This document shows positions 9,985-19,089 of a stretch of 64,000 bases of DNA, one piece after another (within the stretch, counting starts at the first letter, position 1; each line of letters begins with the position of its first letter). The DNA is from Jiella sonneratiae (GTDB lineage Bacteria > Pseudomonadota > Alphaproteobacteria > Rhizobiales > Rhizobiaceae), in contig NZ_JAFMPY010000026.1 in assembly GCF_017353515.1 (NCBI RefSeq), positions 1 through 64,000 of the forward strand, written 5' to 3'. The notes under the pieces were generated by a model that saw nothing but the letters and a program-made list of their open reading frames with translations, made no database searches and was not told where the DNA came from. The position numbers and the translations under genes are program-made.

Positions 9985-11199
9985 TCATGCACTGGCGCGC
10001 TGGAGCGGCGCCGAAAGATCGGCGGCCGCGCTCTCGATCCGCTCCATCGCCAGGCGGATCTCCTCCACGGTGATGGTGAGGGGCGGCAACAGCCGCACGA
10101 CGTTGTCGCCGGCCGGCGCCGCGACGACGCCCGCATCGCGGAGCGCGGCGATCATCCGGGTGTTCGGCACATGCATCTTCAGGCCGATCAGGAGGCCCTC
10201 GCCGCGGATCGACTCGATCACGTCGGGGAAGCGGTCGGCGAGCGAGGCGAGCGACTGCTTGAAGAGGAGCGCCTTGCGGCGGACCTCTTCGAGGAAGCCC
10301 TCGGCGAGCACGACGTCGAGCACGGCGTTGCCGACGGCCATGGCCAGCGGATTGCCGCCATAGGTCGTGCCGTGGGTGCCGGCCGTCATGCCCTTCGCCG
10401 CCTCGTTCGTCGCGAGGCACACGCCCATCGGAAAGCCGCCGCCGATCCCCTTGGCCGAGGCCATGATGTCGGGGGCCGCGCCCGAATGTTCGTAGGCGTA
10501 GAACCTGCCGGTGCGCCCGACGCCGGTCTGCACCTCGTCGTAGATCAGGAGGATGCCGTGCTCGTCGCAGAGCTGGCGCAGGCCGACGAGGCACTGCGGC
10601 GGCACGCCGCGGATGCCGCCCTCGCCCTGGATCGGCTCGATGAGGATCGCCGCCACCTCCGATCCCGTCGCCGCCAGACGCAGCGCCTCGTGATCGCCGA
10701 AACGAAGCTGGTCGAAGCCTTCGACCTTGGGGCCGAAGCCTTCGAGATACTTCGCCTGGCCGCCGGCCGCGATCGTCGCCAGCGTGCGGCCGTGGAAGGC
10801 GCCCTCGAAGGTGATGATCCGGTAGCGCTCGGGATGGCCGGAGACGTAGTGGTAGCGCCGCGCGGTCTTGATCGCGCATTCCAGCGCCTCGGCGCCGGAA
10901 TTGGTGAAGAACGCCTTGTCGGCGAAGGTGTTTTCGATCAGCCGCTCGGCGAGCCGCGTCTGCCCGGGGATCTCGAAGAGGTTCGAGGTGTGCCAGAGCT
11001 TCTCGGCCTGCGCCTTCAGCGCCTCGACGAGGTGGGGATGGGCATGGCCGAGGAGATTGACGGCGATGCCGCCGGACAGATCGAGGAAACGTCGCCCGTC
11101 GCGCGACTCCAGCCAGACGCCCTCGCCGCGCTCGAAGGCGAGCGGTGCGCGTGCGTAGGTCTGAAAGAGCGGCGAATTGTCCTGCGACGACTGATCCAT
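9985..11199 (-). CDS. argD: Acetylornithine aminotransferase
   Basis: A class-III PLP aminotransferase of 404 residues that converts N-acetylglutamate semialdehyde to acetylornithine. It shows the family blocks [49 protein letters not shown] and the PLP lysine in [14 protein letters not shown] use the ATG at 11199 ([12 protein letters not shown]); the longer reading begins with a TTG six codons earlier. argF and hslO follow without a gap, so the three probably share one transcript. A perfect 10-bp hairpin lies in the leader at 11248-11271. Confidence 0.94.
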   Translation of the reverse strand: MDQSSQDNSPLFQTYARAPLAFERGEGVWLESRDGRRFLDLSGGIAVNLLGHAHPHLVEALKAQAEKLWHTSNLFEIPGQTRLAERLIENTFADKAFFTNSGAEALECAIKTARRYHYVSGHPERYRIITFEGAFHGRTLATIAAGGQAKYLEGFGPKVEGFDQLRFGDHEALRLAATGSEVAAILIEPIQGEGGIRGVPPQCLVGLRQLCDEHGILLIYDEVQTGVGRTGRFYAYEHSGAAPDIMASAKGIGGGFPMGVCLATNEAAKGMTAGTHGTTYGGNPLAMAVGNAVLDVVLAEGFLEEVRRKALLFKQSLASLADRFPDVIESIRGEGLLIGLKMHVPNTRMIAALRDAGVVAAPAGDNVVRLLPPLTITVEEIRLAMERIESAAADLSAPLQRASA

Positions 11200-11247
11200 C
11201 TTGTTCAACTCTTGCAAAAGCGCCTCGACGAAGCGCCCGAAAACGTC

Positions 11248-11271
11248 AAAGCCTGCCGCGGGGCAGGCTTT
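11248..11271 (-). promoter_or_regulatory. Hairpin in the argD leader
   Basis: AAAGCCTGCC (11248-11257) pairs perfectly with GGCAGGCTTT (11262-11271) around a four-base loop, about 50 bases upstream of the argD start. No coding gene ends here on either strand, so it is not an ordinary gene-end terminator. It could be an attenuator, an mRNA-stabilising hairpin, or chance in GC-rich DNA. Confidence 0.4.
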
Positions 11272-11623
11272 CCGTACGTCTCCGATGTCTCGGATGACTT
11301 CCTATAACATGCCGGTCCGGGCTGTGCGAGGCAAGGGACTGCGGATTTTTGCGGCATTTTCCGCATCTGCCGGCATGGCCGCCCCTGAATATTCGCAGAC
11401 GGGTCCCCATATTGCTTGGGGAAAAAGCATCGACACGCGCTTTTGCCGGCGGCACGACTCTTGCCAGCGAGTCCAGCGATACGGTAAATTCCGTGCCTAG
11501 ATACTAGACTTCGAGCGGCGGACCTAGTTTCACCATACATGTTGTATCTCCCTCTGCGCATGGGGCCTTGCGCAGACGGGTGGTGGATTCCGATCGCCGC
11601 TTGCTTGACGAAGGAGCAAGCCA
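11272..11623. promoter_or_regulatory. Divergent argD/gcrA control region with GANTC methylation sites
   Basis: This is the rest of the gene-free stretch between argD and gcrA. It holds three GANTC motifs, the target of the cell-cycle methyltransferase CcrM: GACTC at 11456, GAGTC at 11469 and GATTC at 11586. The last lies about 38 bases before the gcrA start. In Caulobacter, GcrA acts at CcrM-methylated promoters, so clustered sites here suggest methylation-dependent control. No TTAA-N7-TTAA CtrA box was seen. Confidence 0.45.
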
Positions 11624-12175
11624 ATGGGTTGGACAGACGAACGCGTCGACATGCTGCGTCAACTCTGGTCCGAGGGTCACAGCGCCAGCCAGATCGCCGA
11701 AAAGCTCGGCGGCGTCAGCCGGAATGCGGTGATCGGCAAGGTGCATCGCCTGAAACTCGAATCCCGCGCCAAGGCGCCCGCCGCCGAGGCGAAGCCGGTC
11801 GTCGCCGTGGTGGCGGAGCCGGTGGTCGCGGCCGCCGCGTCGCGGATCCTGACGCCGCAGGTGGTCGCCGCGCAGGCGATCCAGCCGAGCCGCACCGTGG
11901 CCCGGACCGTCGGCGCCACGGCGCTGAAGGTTGAACTCGACCATGAAGCCGAAGAGGCTGCCGAACCGATCGCCCGCAAGGGCGAGGTGGTGCCGATGAT
12001 GCGCAAGCTGACGCTGGTGCAACTGACCGAACGGACCTGCAAGTGGCCGATCGGCGATCCGCTGTCGCCGGACTTCCACTTCTGCGGCGATCATTCCGGC
12101 GAGGGAACGCCCTATTGCAGCTTCCACGCCAAGCTCGCCTTCCAGGCGGTCACGGAGCGGCGCCGGGTCCGCTGA
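11624..12175 (+). CDS. gcrA: GcrA cell cycle regulator
   Basis: GcrA is an alphaproteobacterial transcription cofactor that binds sigma-70 RNA polymerase and GANTC-methylated promoters to drive cell-cycle genes. The N-terminus (MGWTDERVDMLRQLW, SASQIAEKLGGVSRNAVIGK) is the diagnostic helix-turn-helix. A low-complexity alanine/valine linker follows. The C-terminal domain contains RTCKWPIGDP, FHFCGD and PYCSFHAKLA. Length is 183 residues, typical. An AAGGAG ribosome-binding site precedes the ATG at 11624. The gene has its own terminator at 12204-12240 and is transcribed away from argD. Confidence 0.95.
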   Translation: MGWTDERVDMLRQLWSEGHSASQIAEKLGGVSRNAVIGKVHRLKLESRAKAPAAEAKPVVAVVAEPVVAAAASRILTPQVVAAQAIQPSRTVARTVGATALKVELDHEAEEAAEPIARKGEVVPMMRKLTLVQLTERTCKWPIGDPLSPDFHFCGDHSGEGTPYCSFHAKLAFQAVTERRRVR

Positions 12176-12203
12176 CGCCGGTCCGACATCGCCGGCATGC
12201 CCC

Positions 12204-12240
12204 CGAAAGCCCGCGGCTTCGTGCCTCGGGCTTTTCGTTT
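12204..12240 (+). terminator. Rho-independent terminator after gcrA
   Basis: A hairpin built on AAAGCCCG...GGC and GCC...CGGGCTTT, followed by TTCGTTT, starts about 30 bases after the gcrA stop. The GC-rich stem with a T-rich tail is a classical intrinsic terminator, so phnM is probably transcribed separately. Confidence 0.75.
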
Positions 12241-12370
12241 GGGGTTTGCAGGGACGGCGGGGACGGCCGCCGGTCGCCGCGCAATCGGGCGGCATCTCCC
12301 TATAAGGTGGTCATCTTTTGAGGTCGTCATCTTGCCCGGTCGCCATCCTCGCACGCCATCGGACGGACCC

Positions 12371-13510
12371 ATGGACAACGAAACCATCCTCGCCAATGCC
12401 CGCATCGTCCTTGCGGATGCGGTCGTCGAGGGTGCGGTCGGGATCGTCGGCGGGCGCATCGCCGAGATCCTGCCCGGCCGGCTCACCGGCGGCACGGACC
12501 TTGCCGGCGACCTTCTCCTGCCCGGTCTCGTCGAACTCCACACCGACCAGATCGAAGGCCACCACCATCCGCGCTCGAGCGTCGTCTGGAACGACATGGC
12601 GGCGATCCAGGCCCATGACGGACAGATCGCGACGTCGGGCATCACCACCGTCTTCGACGCGATGCGGGTGGGGACGGACGAGAACACCCGCTCCGACGCC
12701 GAAACGGTCGCCCGGCTCGCCACAGCGCTCGATCGCGCGGCGGCGGAAGGGCGGCTGCGCGCCGATCACTTCCTGCATCTGCGCTGCGAGGTCTCGGCCG
12801 ACGACGTGATCGACGGATTCGACCTGTTGAAGGACAATCCGCGTCTCAGGCTCGTCTCGCTCATGGACCATGCGCCCGGCCAGCGGCAGTTCCACGATCT
12901 CGGCAAGCTGAAGGCCTATCTCGCCGACAAGTTCGGCATGGACGACGCGGCGTTCGAGGCCTTCGCCGCGGCCCGCATCGCCCAGTCGCAGAAGAACGCC
13001 GCGCCGCATCGCCGGGCGATCGCGGCGGAATGCCGGCGGCGCTCCATCGCCCTCGCCTCGCATGACGACGCGACGCTCGCCCATGTCGAGGAGTCGATCG
13101 CCCTCGAGACGCTGATCGCGGAGTTTCCGACCTCGGTCGCCGCGGCAAGTGCCTCCCGGGAGGCGGGCATGAAGGTGCTGATGGGCGCGCCCAACGTCGT
13201 GCGCGGCGGATCGCATTCCGGCAACGTTTCGGCGATCGAACTCCTGCGCGCCGGGCTGCTCGACATCCTCTCCTCCGACTACGTGCCGTTCAGCCTGATC
13301 CAGGCGGTGTTCGCACTGGCGGAGACCGGCGCCGTCTCGCTGCCGGCCGCAACGCGGCTCGCCGCGACGAACCCGGCCGCGGCCGTCGGGCTGACGGATC
13401 GCGGGATCATCGATGCGGGGATGCGGGCGGATCTGATCCGGGTCGCCCACACGCCCGGCGAGCCGCCGGTGGTGCGGTCGGTGTGGCGCGAGGGGCGACG
13501 GGTGGCGTGA
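12371..13510 (+). CDS. phnM: Alpha-D-ribose 1-methylphosphonate 5-triphosphate diphosphatase (PhnM)
   Basis: An amidohydrolase-superfamily enzyme of 379 residues. PhnM removes pyrophosphate from ribose 1-methylphosphonate 5-triphosphate in the C-P lyase route of phosphonate use. Supporting motifs are the metal-binding HTDQIEGHHHPR, then HDGQIATSGITTVFDA, the conserved SLMDHAPGQRQF, SHDDATLAHV and GAPNVVRGGSHSGN, and LSSDYVP. The start at 12371 follows the gcrA terminator. No other phn gene is in the window, so either the rest of the pathway lies elsewhere or the protein serves another phosphonate-related function. Confidence 0.87.
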   Translation: MDNETILANARIVLADAVVEGAVGIVGGRIAEILPGRLTGGTDLAGDLLLPGLVELHTDQIEGHHHPRSSVVWNDMAAIQAHDGQIATSGITTVFDAMRVGTDENTRSDAETVARLATALDRAAAEGRLRADHFLHLRCEVSADDVIDGFDLLKDNPRLRLVSLMDHAPGQRQFHDLGKLKAYLADKFGMDDAAFEAFAAARIAQSQKNAAPHRRAIAAECRRRSIALASHDDATLAHVEESIALETLIAEFPTSVAAASASREAGMKVLMGAPNVVRGGSHSGNVSAIELLRAGLLDILSSDYVPFSLIQAVFALAETGAVSLPAATRLAATNPAAAVGLTDRGIIDAGMRADLIRVAHTPGEPPVVRSVWREGRRVA

Positions 13511-13600
13511 GGCCGGCAGTGGGGTGAAGGCGAAGCATGCTCATCCCGCCGTGGACGCTTCCTCGTCTGCACCGCCGGGACGGTTTCGGCGCTGAGGCAT

Positions 13601-14066
13601 GGATCCCGGGTCAAGCCCGGGATGACGACGCTTCGAGGATCGATCCCTTTCCTGACAAGGCGATGCACGCCTGACGCAGGACCGAGGTGGGACAGCGTGA
13701 CGAAGCCGGCAGCGCCACAGACGCTTCGTCATCCCGGGCTTGACCCGGGATCCATTCCAGACCGTCGACCCTGCCGATACGGAAGACCGCCGCATGCCGA
13801 ACTGCCGGGAGGGTCACGGCGGCGGGGGCAAGCCCGGGATGACGAGGCTTCGAGGATCGATCCCTTTCCTGACAAGGCGGTGCACGCCTGACGCAGGACC
13901 GAGGTGGGACAGTGTGACGAAGCCGGCAGCGCCACAGACGCTTCGTCATCCCGGGCTTGACCCGGGATCCATTCCAGAGCGTCGACCCTGCCGCCACGGA
14001 AGACAGCCATCTTCCGCGCTGCCGGGAGGGTCACGGCGGCGGGGGCAAGCCCGGGGATGACGACGC
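13601..14066. repeat. 217-bp tandem repeat carrying family C palindromes
   Basis: Two nearly identical 217-bp units and the start of a third lie head to tail between the convergent phnM and SDR genes. For example, GCTTCGAGGATCGATCCC starts at 13630 and again at 13847. A shared TCACGGCGGCGGGGGCAAGC block occurs at 13814 and 14031. Each unit contains inverted copies of a palindrome with an ATCCCGGG/CCCGGGAT stem next to GATGACG: full copies at 13601-13628 and 13727-13755, and again near 13827-13847, 13944-13973 and 14044-14063. Short open frames across it are by-products of the repeat. The rest of the 13511-14076 gap shows nothing coding. Confidence 0.9.
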
Positions 14067-14076
14067 TCGGATGCCC

Positions 14077-14817
14077 TCACGCCGGGTTCTGGTAGGTCAG
14101 GAACCGGTTCTCGCGCACGTCGAAGATCTTCCCCGTCTCGGTGACGTCGGGAAACGCCAGCGGCACGATCTTCGCGGCGACCTCGCGGGCGGTCGGCAGC
14201 GTCTTCGGGTCCTCGCCCGGCATCGCCTCGGCCCGCATGCGGGTGCGGGTCGCGCCGGGATTGACGGCGTTGACCCGCAGCTGCGTGTTCATCGTCTCGT
14301 TCGCCCAGGAGCGCACCATCGCCTCGCAGGCCGCCTTGGTCGCGGCATAGAGCGACCAGTAGGCCTTGGCGGAATGGGCAGCGCCCGAGGACATGACGAT
14401 GGCCCGGCCGGCATCGGACGCCCGCAGCAGCGGATCGAGCGAGCGGATGAGGCGCCAGGTGGCGGTGACGTTCACCGTCATCGTCTTCTCGAAGACCTTC
14501 GCCTCGATGTGGCCGATCGGCGAGAGAATGCCGAGGAGGCCGGCATTGGCGACCATCACGTCGAGCCTGCCCCAGCGCTCCTTGATGGCGCCGCCGAGCC
14601 GGTCGATGCCGCCCATGTCGGAAAGGTCGAGGGGCACGAGGGTGGCGCTGCCGCCGGCCGAGCGGATCTCGTCGTCGAGTTCTTCGAGGCCGCCGACGGT
14701 GCGGGCGAGCGCGACGACGTGAGCGCCCTCTCCCGCCAGCTGCCTGGCGATCTGGTAGCCGATGCCGCGCGATGCGCCGGTCACCAGCGCGATCCTGCCT
14801 TCGAGCCTCCCGCCCAT
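14077..14817 (-). CDS. Short-chain dehydrogenase/reductase
   Basis: A 246-residue classical SDR. The cofactor-binding motif is TGASRGIG near residue 14, with NAG at LDVMVANAGLLG. The catalytic set is the serine in MSSGAAHSAK and YxxxK in LYAATKAACE. The charge after the glycine motif (ALARTVGG) hints at NADPH, but this is weak. The substrate cannot be read from sequence. It is the last gene of a minus-strand block with purF, cvpA and radA. The same SDR-purF linkage is seen in Rhizobium and Brucella relatives, which argues for a conserved though undefined role. Confidence 0.9.
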   Translation of the reverse strand: MGGRLEGRIALVTGASRGIGYQIARQLAGEGAHVVALARTVGGLEELDDEIRSAGGSATLVPLDLSDMGGIDRLGGAIKERWGRLDVMVANAGLLGILSPIGHIEAKVFEKTMTVNVTATWRLIRSLDPLLRASDAGRAIVMSSGAAHSAKAYWSLYAATKAACEAMVRSWANETMNTQLRVNAVNPGATRTRMRAEAMPGEDPKTLPTAREVAAKIVPLAFPDVTETGKIFDVRENRFLTYQNPA

Positions 14818-14886
14818 GGTCAGACCCTTCCGTCCTTCGTTCCCGTCATCCGGCGCGCAAGCGGCCGGCCGCCGCTCAGCCGCCGC

Positions 14887-16338
14887 TCAGCCGGCGCCGC
14901 CGAGCAGCGACAGCTGCCGGACGTTGTCCGCTCCGTCCTGGTCGGTGAGCGACGTCGGGTAGTCGCCGGTGAAGCAGGCGTCGCAGAACTGCGGCGAGAT
15001 CTTCGAGCGGCCGGCCTCGCCGCAGGCGCGGTAGAGCCCGTCGATCGAAAGAAACGCCAGCGAATCCACCTGGATGAAGTCGGCCATCTCCGCGATGCTC
15101 ATGCGCGAGGCGAGGAGCTTGGCCTTTTCCGGCGTGTCGACGCCGTAGAAGCACGAGGCGGAGGTCGGCGGCGAGGCGATCCGCATGTGCACCTCGCTTG
15201 CGCCCGCCTCGCGGACCATCTGGACGATCTTCTGGCTGGTGGTGCCGCGGACGATCGAATCGTCGACGAGCACGACGCGCTTGCCCTCGATCATCGAGCG
15301 GTTGGCGTTGTGCTTCAGCTTGACGCCCATGTGGCGGATGGAATCCGTCGGCTGGATGAAGGTGCGGCCGACATAATGGTTGCGGATGATGCCGAGCTCG
15401 AAGGGAAGCGCCGCCTCCTGGCCGTAGCCGATGGCCGCCGGCACGCCGGAATCGGGCACCGGCACGACGACGTCGGCGTCGACATGGCTCTCGCGGGCGA
15501 GCTCGATGCCGATCTTCTTGCGGATGTCGTAGACGTTGCGGCCTTCGACGTTGGAATCCGGCCGGGCGAAATAGACGTATTCGAAGATGCAGAAGCGTCG
15601 CCGGCGGGCCTGGAACGGGAAGATGCTCTCGACGCCGCTCTCGGTGATGACGACCATCTCGCCCGGCTCGATGTCGCGGACGAACTCGGCGCCGATGATG
15701 TCGAGGGCGCAGGTCTCCGAGGCGAGGATCGGCGCGCCCTCGAACTCGCCGAGGACCAGCGGCCGGATGCCGAGCGGATCGCGCACGCCGATCATCGAGC
15801 TCGACGAGAGCCCGACCAGCGAGAAGGCGCCCTCGAGCCTGGACAGGGCGTCGATCAGCTTGTCGACGAACATCCGCGCGCCGCTGGTCGCGACGAGATG
15901 CAGGATCGTCTCGGTGTCGGAGGTCGAGGAGAAGATCGAGCCGCGCCGCTGCAGCTCGCGCTGCACCGTCAGGGCGTTGGTGATGTTGCCGTTGTGGGCG
16001 ACGGCGAAGCCGCCGGCCGAGAGCTCGGCGAAGAACGGCTGGACGTTTCGAAGGCCGCCGCCTCCGGTGGTGGCGTAGCGGGTGTGGCCGATCGCCGCCG
16101 TGCCCGGCAGACGCTCCAGCACCGCGGCCTTGGTGAAGGTGTCGCCGATCAGGCCGGCATGGCGCTCGACGTGGAACTGCGCCCCGTCATGGGACACGAT
16201 CCCCGCCGCCTCCTGGCCGCGATGCTGGAGCGCATGCAGCCCGAGCGTCACGACGGCGGCGGCGTCCGCCCTCTGGAAAATGCCGAACACGCCGCATTCC
16301 TCATGCAGCGTGTCGTCGCCGAATGGCGTTTCGTCCAT
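14887..16338 (-). CDS. purF: Amidophosphoribosyltransferase
   Basis: First committed enzyme of purine synthesis; transfers the glutamine amide to PRPP. The class-II glutaminase domain comes first: after a short propeptide the catalytic cysteine lies in EECGVFGI, with HRGQEAAGI, GHTRYATTGG and AHNGNITNA. The PRPP-binding domain has VLVDDSIVRGTTS. The C-terminal cysteines in FCDACFTGDYP resemble iron-sulfur ligands of the Bacillus-type enzyme. Length (483 aa) is normal. It lies between cvpA and the SDR gene, 107 bases after cvpA. Confidence 0.96.
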   Translation of the reverse strand: MDETPFGDDTLHEECGVFGIFQRADAAAVVTLGLHALQHRGQEAAGIVSHDGAQFHVERHAGLIGDTFTKAAVLERLPGTAAIGHTRYATTGGGGLRNVQPFFAELSAGGFAVAHNGNITNALTVQRELQRRGSIFSSTSDTETILHLVATSGARMFVDKLIDALSRLEGAFSLVGLSSSSMIGVRDPLGIRPLVLGEFEGAPILASETCALDIIGAEFVRDIEPGEMVVITESGVESIFPFQARRRRFCIFEYVYFARPDSNVEGRNVYDIRKKIGIELARESHVDADVVVPVPDSGVPAAIGYGQEAALPFELGIIRNHYVGRTFIQPTDSIRHMGVKLKHNANRSMIEGKRVVLVDDSIVRGTTSQKIVQMVREAGASEVHMRIASPPTSASCFYGVDTPEKAKLLASRMSIAEMADFIQVDSLAFLSIDGLYRACGEAGRSKISPQFCDACFTGDYPTSLTDQDGADNVRQLSLLGGAG

Positions 16339-16445
16339 GGCCTATCTGCGTTCCGCTCGCTGGGATTCGAATGGCTCTGATATAGTCCGTGCGGCGGGCA
16401 AGCGCGAGTCGCGCGCCGGAAAACGCCCGTCCGCCCTTTCGCCGG

Positions 16446-17102
16446 TCAATTGGCCGGGGCTCCGTCGGTGTCGGGCGCCGGGTTGGCGGCATCCGGCTGG
16501 GCGGGCTCGGCGCCCTGGATCGCGCCTTCGACGGAGGTCGGCTCGTCGCCGGCCGGCGCCTGACCCTCCCCGGTTCCCGGCTCGCCTTCCTTCAGCTTGT
16601 CGATCTGGTCCATGATCAGCCCTTCCGGATTGTCCGGCAGGGCGGCGACGAGCTGCTTGCCGAGATCGTCGAGATAGGGCTTCGAGGCGGCGTTGGTGAT
16701 CCAGGACGGCTGGTTCTCCGGCGCCAGCCAGTTGAAGAACAGCATGGCGACGACGACGAGGAGCAGGCCCCGCACCGCGCCGAAGATGAAGCCGAGCACC
16801 CGGTCGAGGGCGCCGATGCGGCTGTCGATGATGAAATCGGCGATTCTCAGCGTGATGAAGGAGACGATGATCAGCGTGACGATGAAGATCACCGCCGCCG
16901 AGCCGGCCATCGCGACGGTCCGCGATGAGACGTATTGCTGGGCATAGGGGGTGAGCTCGCCGTAGAACAGGAAGGCGACGATCGCCGCGACCGCCCAGGC
17001 GACGATCGACAGCACCTCGCGGGAGAAGCCGCGCACCATGGCGAGCAGTGCCGAGACCAGCATGATCGCAACGAGGATCGCGTCGAGGAGGGTGACGGGC
17101 AT
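16446..17102 (-). CDS. cvpA: CvpA family inner-membrane protein
   Basis: A 218-residue membrane protein of the colicin V production family, often linked to purF. The N-terminal half has four hydrophobic helices (MPVTLLDAILVAIMLVSAL, VLSIVAWAVAAIVAFLF, VIFIVTLIIVSFITL and FIFGAVRGLLLVVVAMLFF), including the family's SREVLSIVAW block after the first helix. The C-terminal 60 residues are acidic and rich in Pro/Ala/Gly. I start at the ATG at 17102, which has GAAGG nine bases upstream, rather than the longer upstream extension. The exact function is unknown; members affect envelope stability in enterobacteria. Confidence 0.9.
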   Translation of the reverse strand: MPVTLLDAILVAIMLVSALLAMVRGFSREVLSIVAWAVAAIVAFLFYGELTPYAQQYVSSRTVAMAGSAAVIFIVTLIIVSFITLRIADFIIDSRIGALDRVLGFIFGAVRGLLLVVVAMLFFNWLAPENQPSWITNAASKPYLDDLGKQLVAALPDNPEGLIMDQIDKLKEGEPGTGEGQAPAGDEPTSVEGAIQGAEPAQPDAANPAPDTDGAPAN

Positions 17103-17203
17103 CAGGAACCTTCGAGACCAGTGACGTCGGGCCCGGCTGCATCCGGGCACGACACCCATTAGCGTCTTGCGGCCGGATTTTCACTAAGAGATTCGCACAA
17201 AGC

Positions 17204-18604
17204 TCAAGCGCCCTCCTCCGGGCGGGGGATCGAGCCGCCCGCCACCTGCGCCACGAGATCGGGCAGCGCCTCGACCTCGCCGACCCGCATGGCGTGGGAT
17301 TTCGGCAGGTCGGCGCTCGCCGCCGGCAGGACCGAGCGGGAAAAGCCGAGCTTTTCCGCCTCCTTCAGCCGCTGCGCCGCATGGGCGACGGGGCGCACCG
17401 CGCCTGACAGGCTGATCTCGCCGAAATAGACGCAGTCGGGCGGCAGCGGCGCCCCGGAGAGCGACGAGACGAGGGCGGCGGCGACCGCGAGATCGGCCGC
17501 CGGCTCGGATATGCGGAAGCCGCCGGCGACGTTCAGATAGACGTCGTGCTGGGAAAGCCGCACCCCGCAATGGGCGTCGAGCACGGCGAGCACCATGGCG
17601 AGCCGCGGCTGATCCCAGCCGACGACCGCCCGCCGCGGCGTCCCGAGCGCCGAGGGCGCGACGAGCGCCTGGATCTCGACCAGCACCGGCCGCGTGCCCT
17701 CCATACCGGCGAAGACGGCGGCGCCCGGCGCCTTGGCGTTGCGCTCGCCGAGAAAGAGCTCGGACGGGTTGGCGACTTCCCTCAGCCCCTCCCCGCCCAT
17801 CTCGAAGACGCCGATCTCGTCGGTCGGGCCGAAGCGGTTCTTCACCGTCCTCAGGATGCGGAAATGGTGGCCGCCCTCGCCCTCGAAATAGAGGACGGCA
17901 TCGACCATGTGCTCGACGACGCGCGGGCCGGCGATCTGGCCGTCCTTGGTGACGTGGCCGACGAGGATCACCGCCGCGCCGGAGGCCTTGGCGAAGCGGA
18001 TCATCAGCTGGGCGGCGGTGCGCACCTGGGTGACCGTACCCGGGGCGGCCTCGGCGGCGTCGCTCCACAGCGTCTGGATCGAATCGACGATGACGAGATC
18101 CGGCCGCCTCGCCTCGGCGAGGGTCGCGAGGATGTCCTCCACATTGGTCTCGGCGAGGAGCTCGACGGCGGTGTCGGCGGCGGCAAGCCGCTGGGCCCTC
18201 AGCCGCACCTGTGCCACCGCCTCCTCGCCCGACACGTAGACGACCCGGTGGCCGCGCCGCGACAGGGCGGCGGCCGCCTGCATCAGGAGCGTCGACTTGC
18301 CGATGCCGGGATCGCCGCCGATGAGGATCGCCGAGCCGCGGACGATGCCGCCGCCGGTCGCCCGGTCGAACTCGGCGATGCCGGTGACGACCCGCGGCGC
18401 CTCCTCGATCTCGCCGGAAAGCGGCAGCAGCGCCGAGGGCCGGCCCTTGCGCCGGGCGCCGCGCTGCGGCCCGCCGCCGATGCCGCCCGAAGCGTTCTCC
18501 TCGACGATGGTGTTCCACTCGCCGCAGGCGTCGCACTTGCCTTGCCAGCGCGTATAGACCGCGCCGCAGGCCTGGCAGATGAAGGTGAGCTTGGGTTTCG
18601 CCAT
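17204..18604 (-). CDS. radA: DNA repair protein RadA
   Basis: RadA/Sms is a RecA-like ATPase that promotes branch migration in recombinational repair. Visible are the N-terminal C4 zinc finger (CQACGAVYTRWQGKCDACGEW), the Walker A motif GGDPGIGKSTLL and the Walker B LVIVDSIQT. The RadA-specific KNRFG motif lies in VKNRFGPTDEIGVFEM, and the C-terminal Lon-like domain contains FGEISLSGAVRPV. The length of 466 residues is standard. Its upstream neighbour in many Rhizobiales is alr; here two small membrane-protein genes lie between. Confidence 0.96.
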   Translation of the reverse strand: MAKPKLTFICQACGAVYTRWQGKCDACGEWNTIVEENASGGIGGGPQRGARRKGRPSALLPLSGEIEEAPRVVTGIAEFDRATGGGIVRGSAILIGGDPGIGKSTLLMQAAAALSRRGHRVVYVSGEEAVAQVRLRAQRLAAADTAVELLAETNVEDILATLAEARRPDLVIVDSIQTLWSDAAEAAPGTVTQVRTAAQLMIRFAKASGAAVILVGHVTKDGQIAGPRVVEHMVDAVLYFEGEGGHHFRILRTVKNRFGPTDEIGVFEMGGEGLREVANPSELFLGERNAKAPGAAVFAGMEGTRPVLVEIQALVAPSALGTPRRAVVGWDQPRLAMVLAVLDAHCGVRLSQHDVYLNVAGGFRISEPAADLAVAAALVSSLSGAPLPPDCVYFGEISLSGAVRPVAHAAQRLKEAEKLGFSRSVLPAASADLPKSHAMRVGEVEALPDLVAQVAGGSIPRPEEGA

Positions 18605-18936
18605 CAGCGGGGATTAGCGGATGGCGGGCGCGGGCGGAAGGGCGCCGACGCGGCCACTCCACGATCGCTGTCATTCCCATTCCCCTGTGCCGGAACGCGA
18701 TCGGTATGGAACGTCGCCCGATCCTCGGGGCAAGCGAGCGTCACATCCAGAGCGTCACAACGGGAGTGCTGCACGGCCGACTCAGCGCTCGAGGGTTCCC
18801 GCCGTCGGTTCGATGACGCCGTCTCTTGGATATTCCGCCCATACAGACCGCTCGTCGGGCCATTCACGGGCATGGTCGAGATCGACCCGTTCAGATTTCC
18901 CAAACCGACAAAATCGTCAGGATGTTCGGCGGCGCA
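18605..18936. other. Gene-free stretch upstream of radA
   Basis: No convincing gene is present on either strand. It lies between radA and the small membrane-protein pair and is less GC-biased than the neighbouring genes. It should contain the radA promoter if radA is not read through from alr, but no convincing -35/-10 pair was identified. Confidence 0.4.
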
Positions 18937-19089
18937 TCAATTCAACGACTTGAGGAGCAACTCGGTCGCATACATCAGGCCCACCACGCCGACACCCACA
19001 ATGACGGCTTCGAGCCCATGCCGGCGCATATAGACGAATACCCCGTGAAATGCCTCGCCCCAGGTCTCTTCACTTCGAGGATTTTCCAA
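18937..19089 (-). CDS. Small single-pass membrane protein, unknown function
   Basis: A 50-residue product starting at TTG 19089 and ending at TGA 18937-18939. A perfect GGAGG lies five bases before the TTG, within the end of the preceding gene, so the two genes overlap by about 20 bases and are probably coupled. The sequence starts MENPRSEETWGEAFHGVF, then YMRRHGLEAV, then a hydrophobic helix (VIVGVGVVGLMYATELLL). I recognise no family. The good ribosome-binding site, the coupling and the clean helix support a real gene. Confidence 0.55.
   Translation of the reverse strand: MENPRSEETWGEAFHGVFVYMRRHGLEAVIVGVGVVGLMYATELLLKSLN

Noticed and set aside
13601-14066. Possible CRISPR array
   Set aside because: The units are 217 bp with near-identical interiors; there are no regular 25-40 bp repeats with unique spacers and no cas genes.
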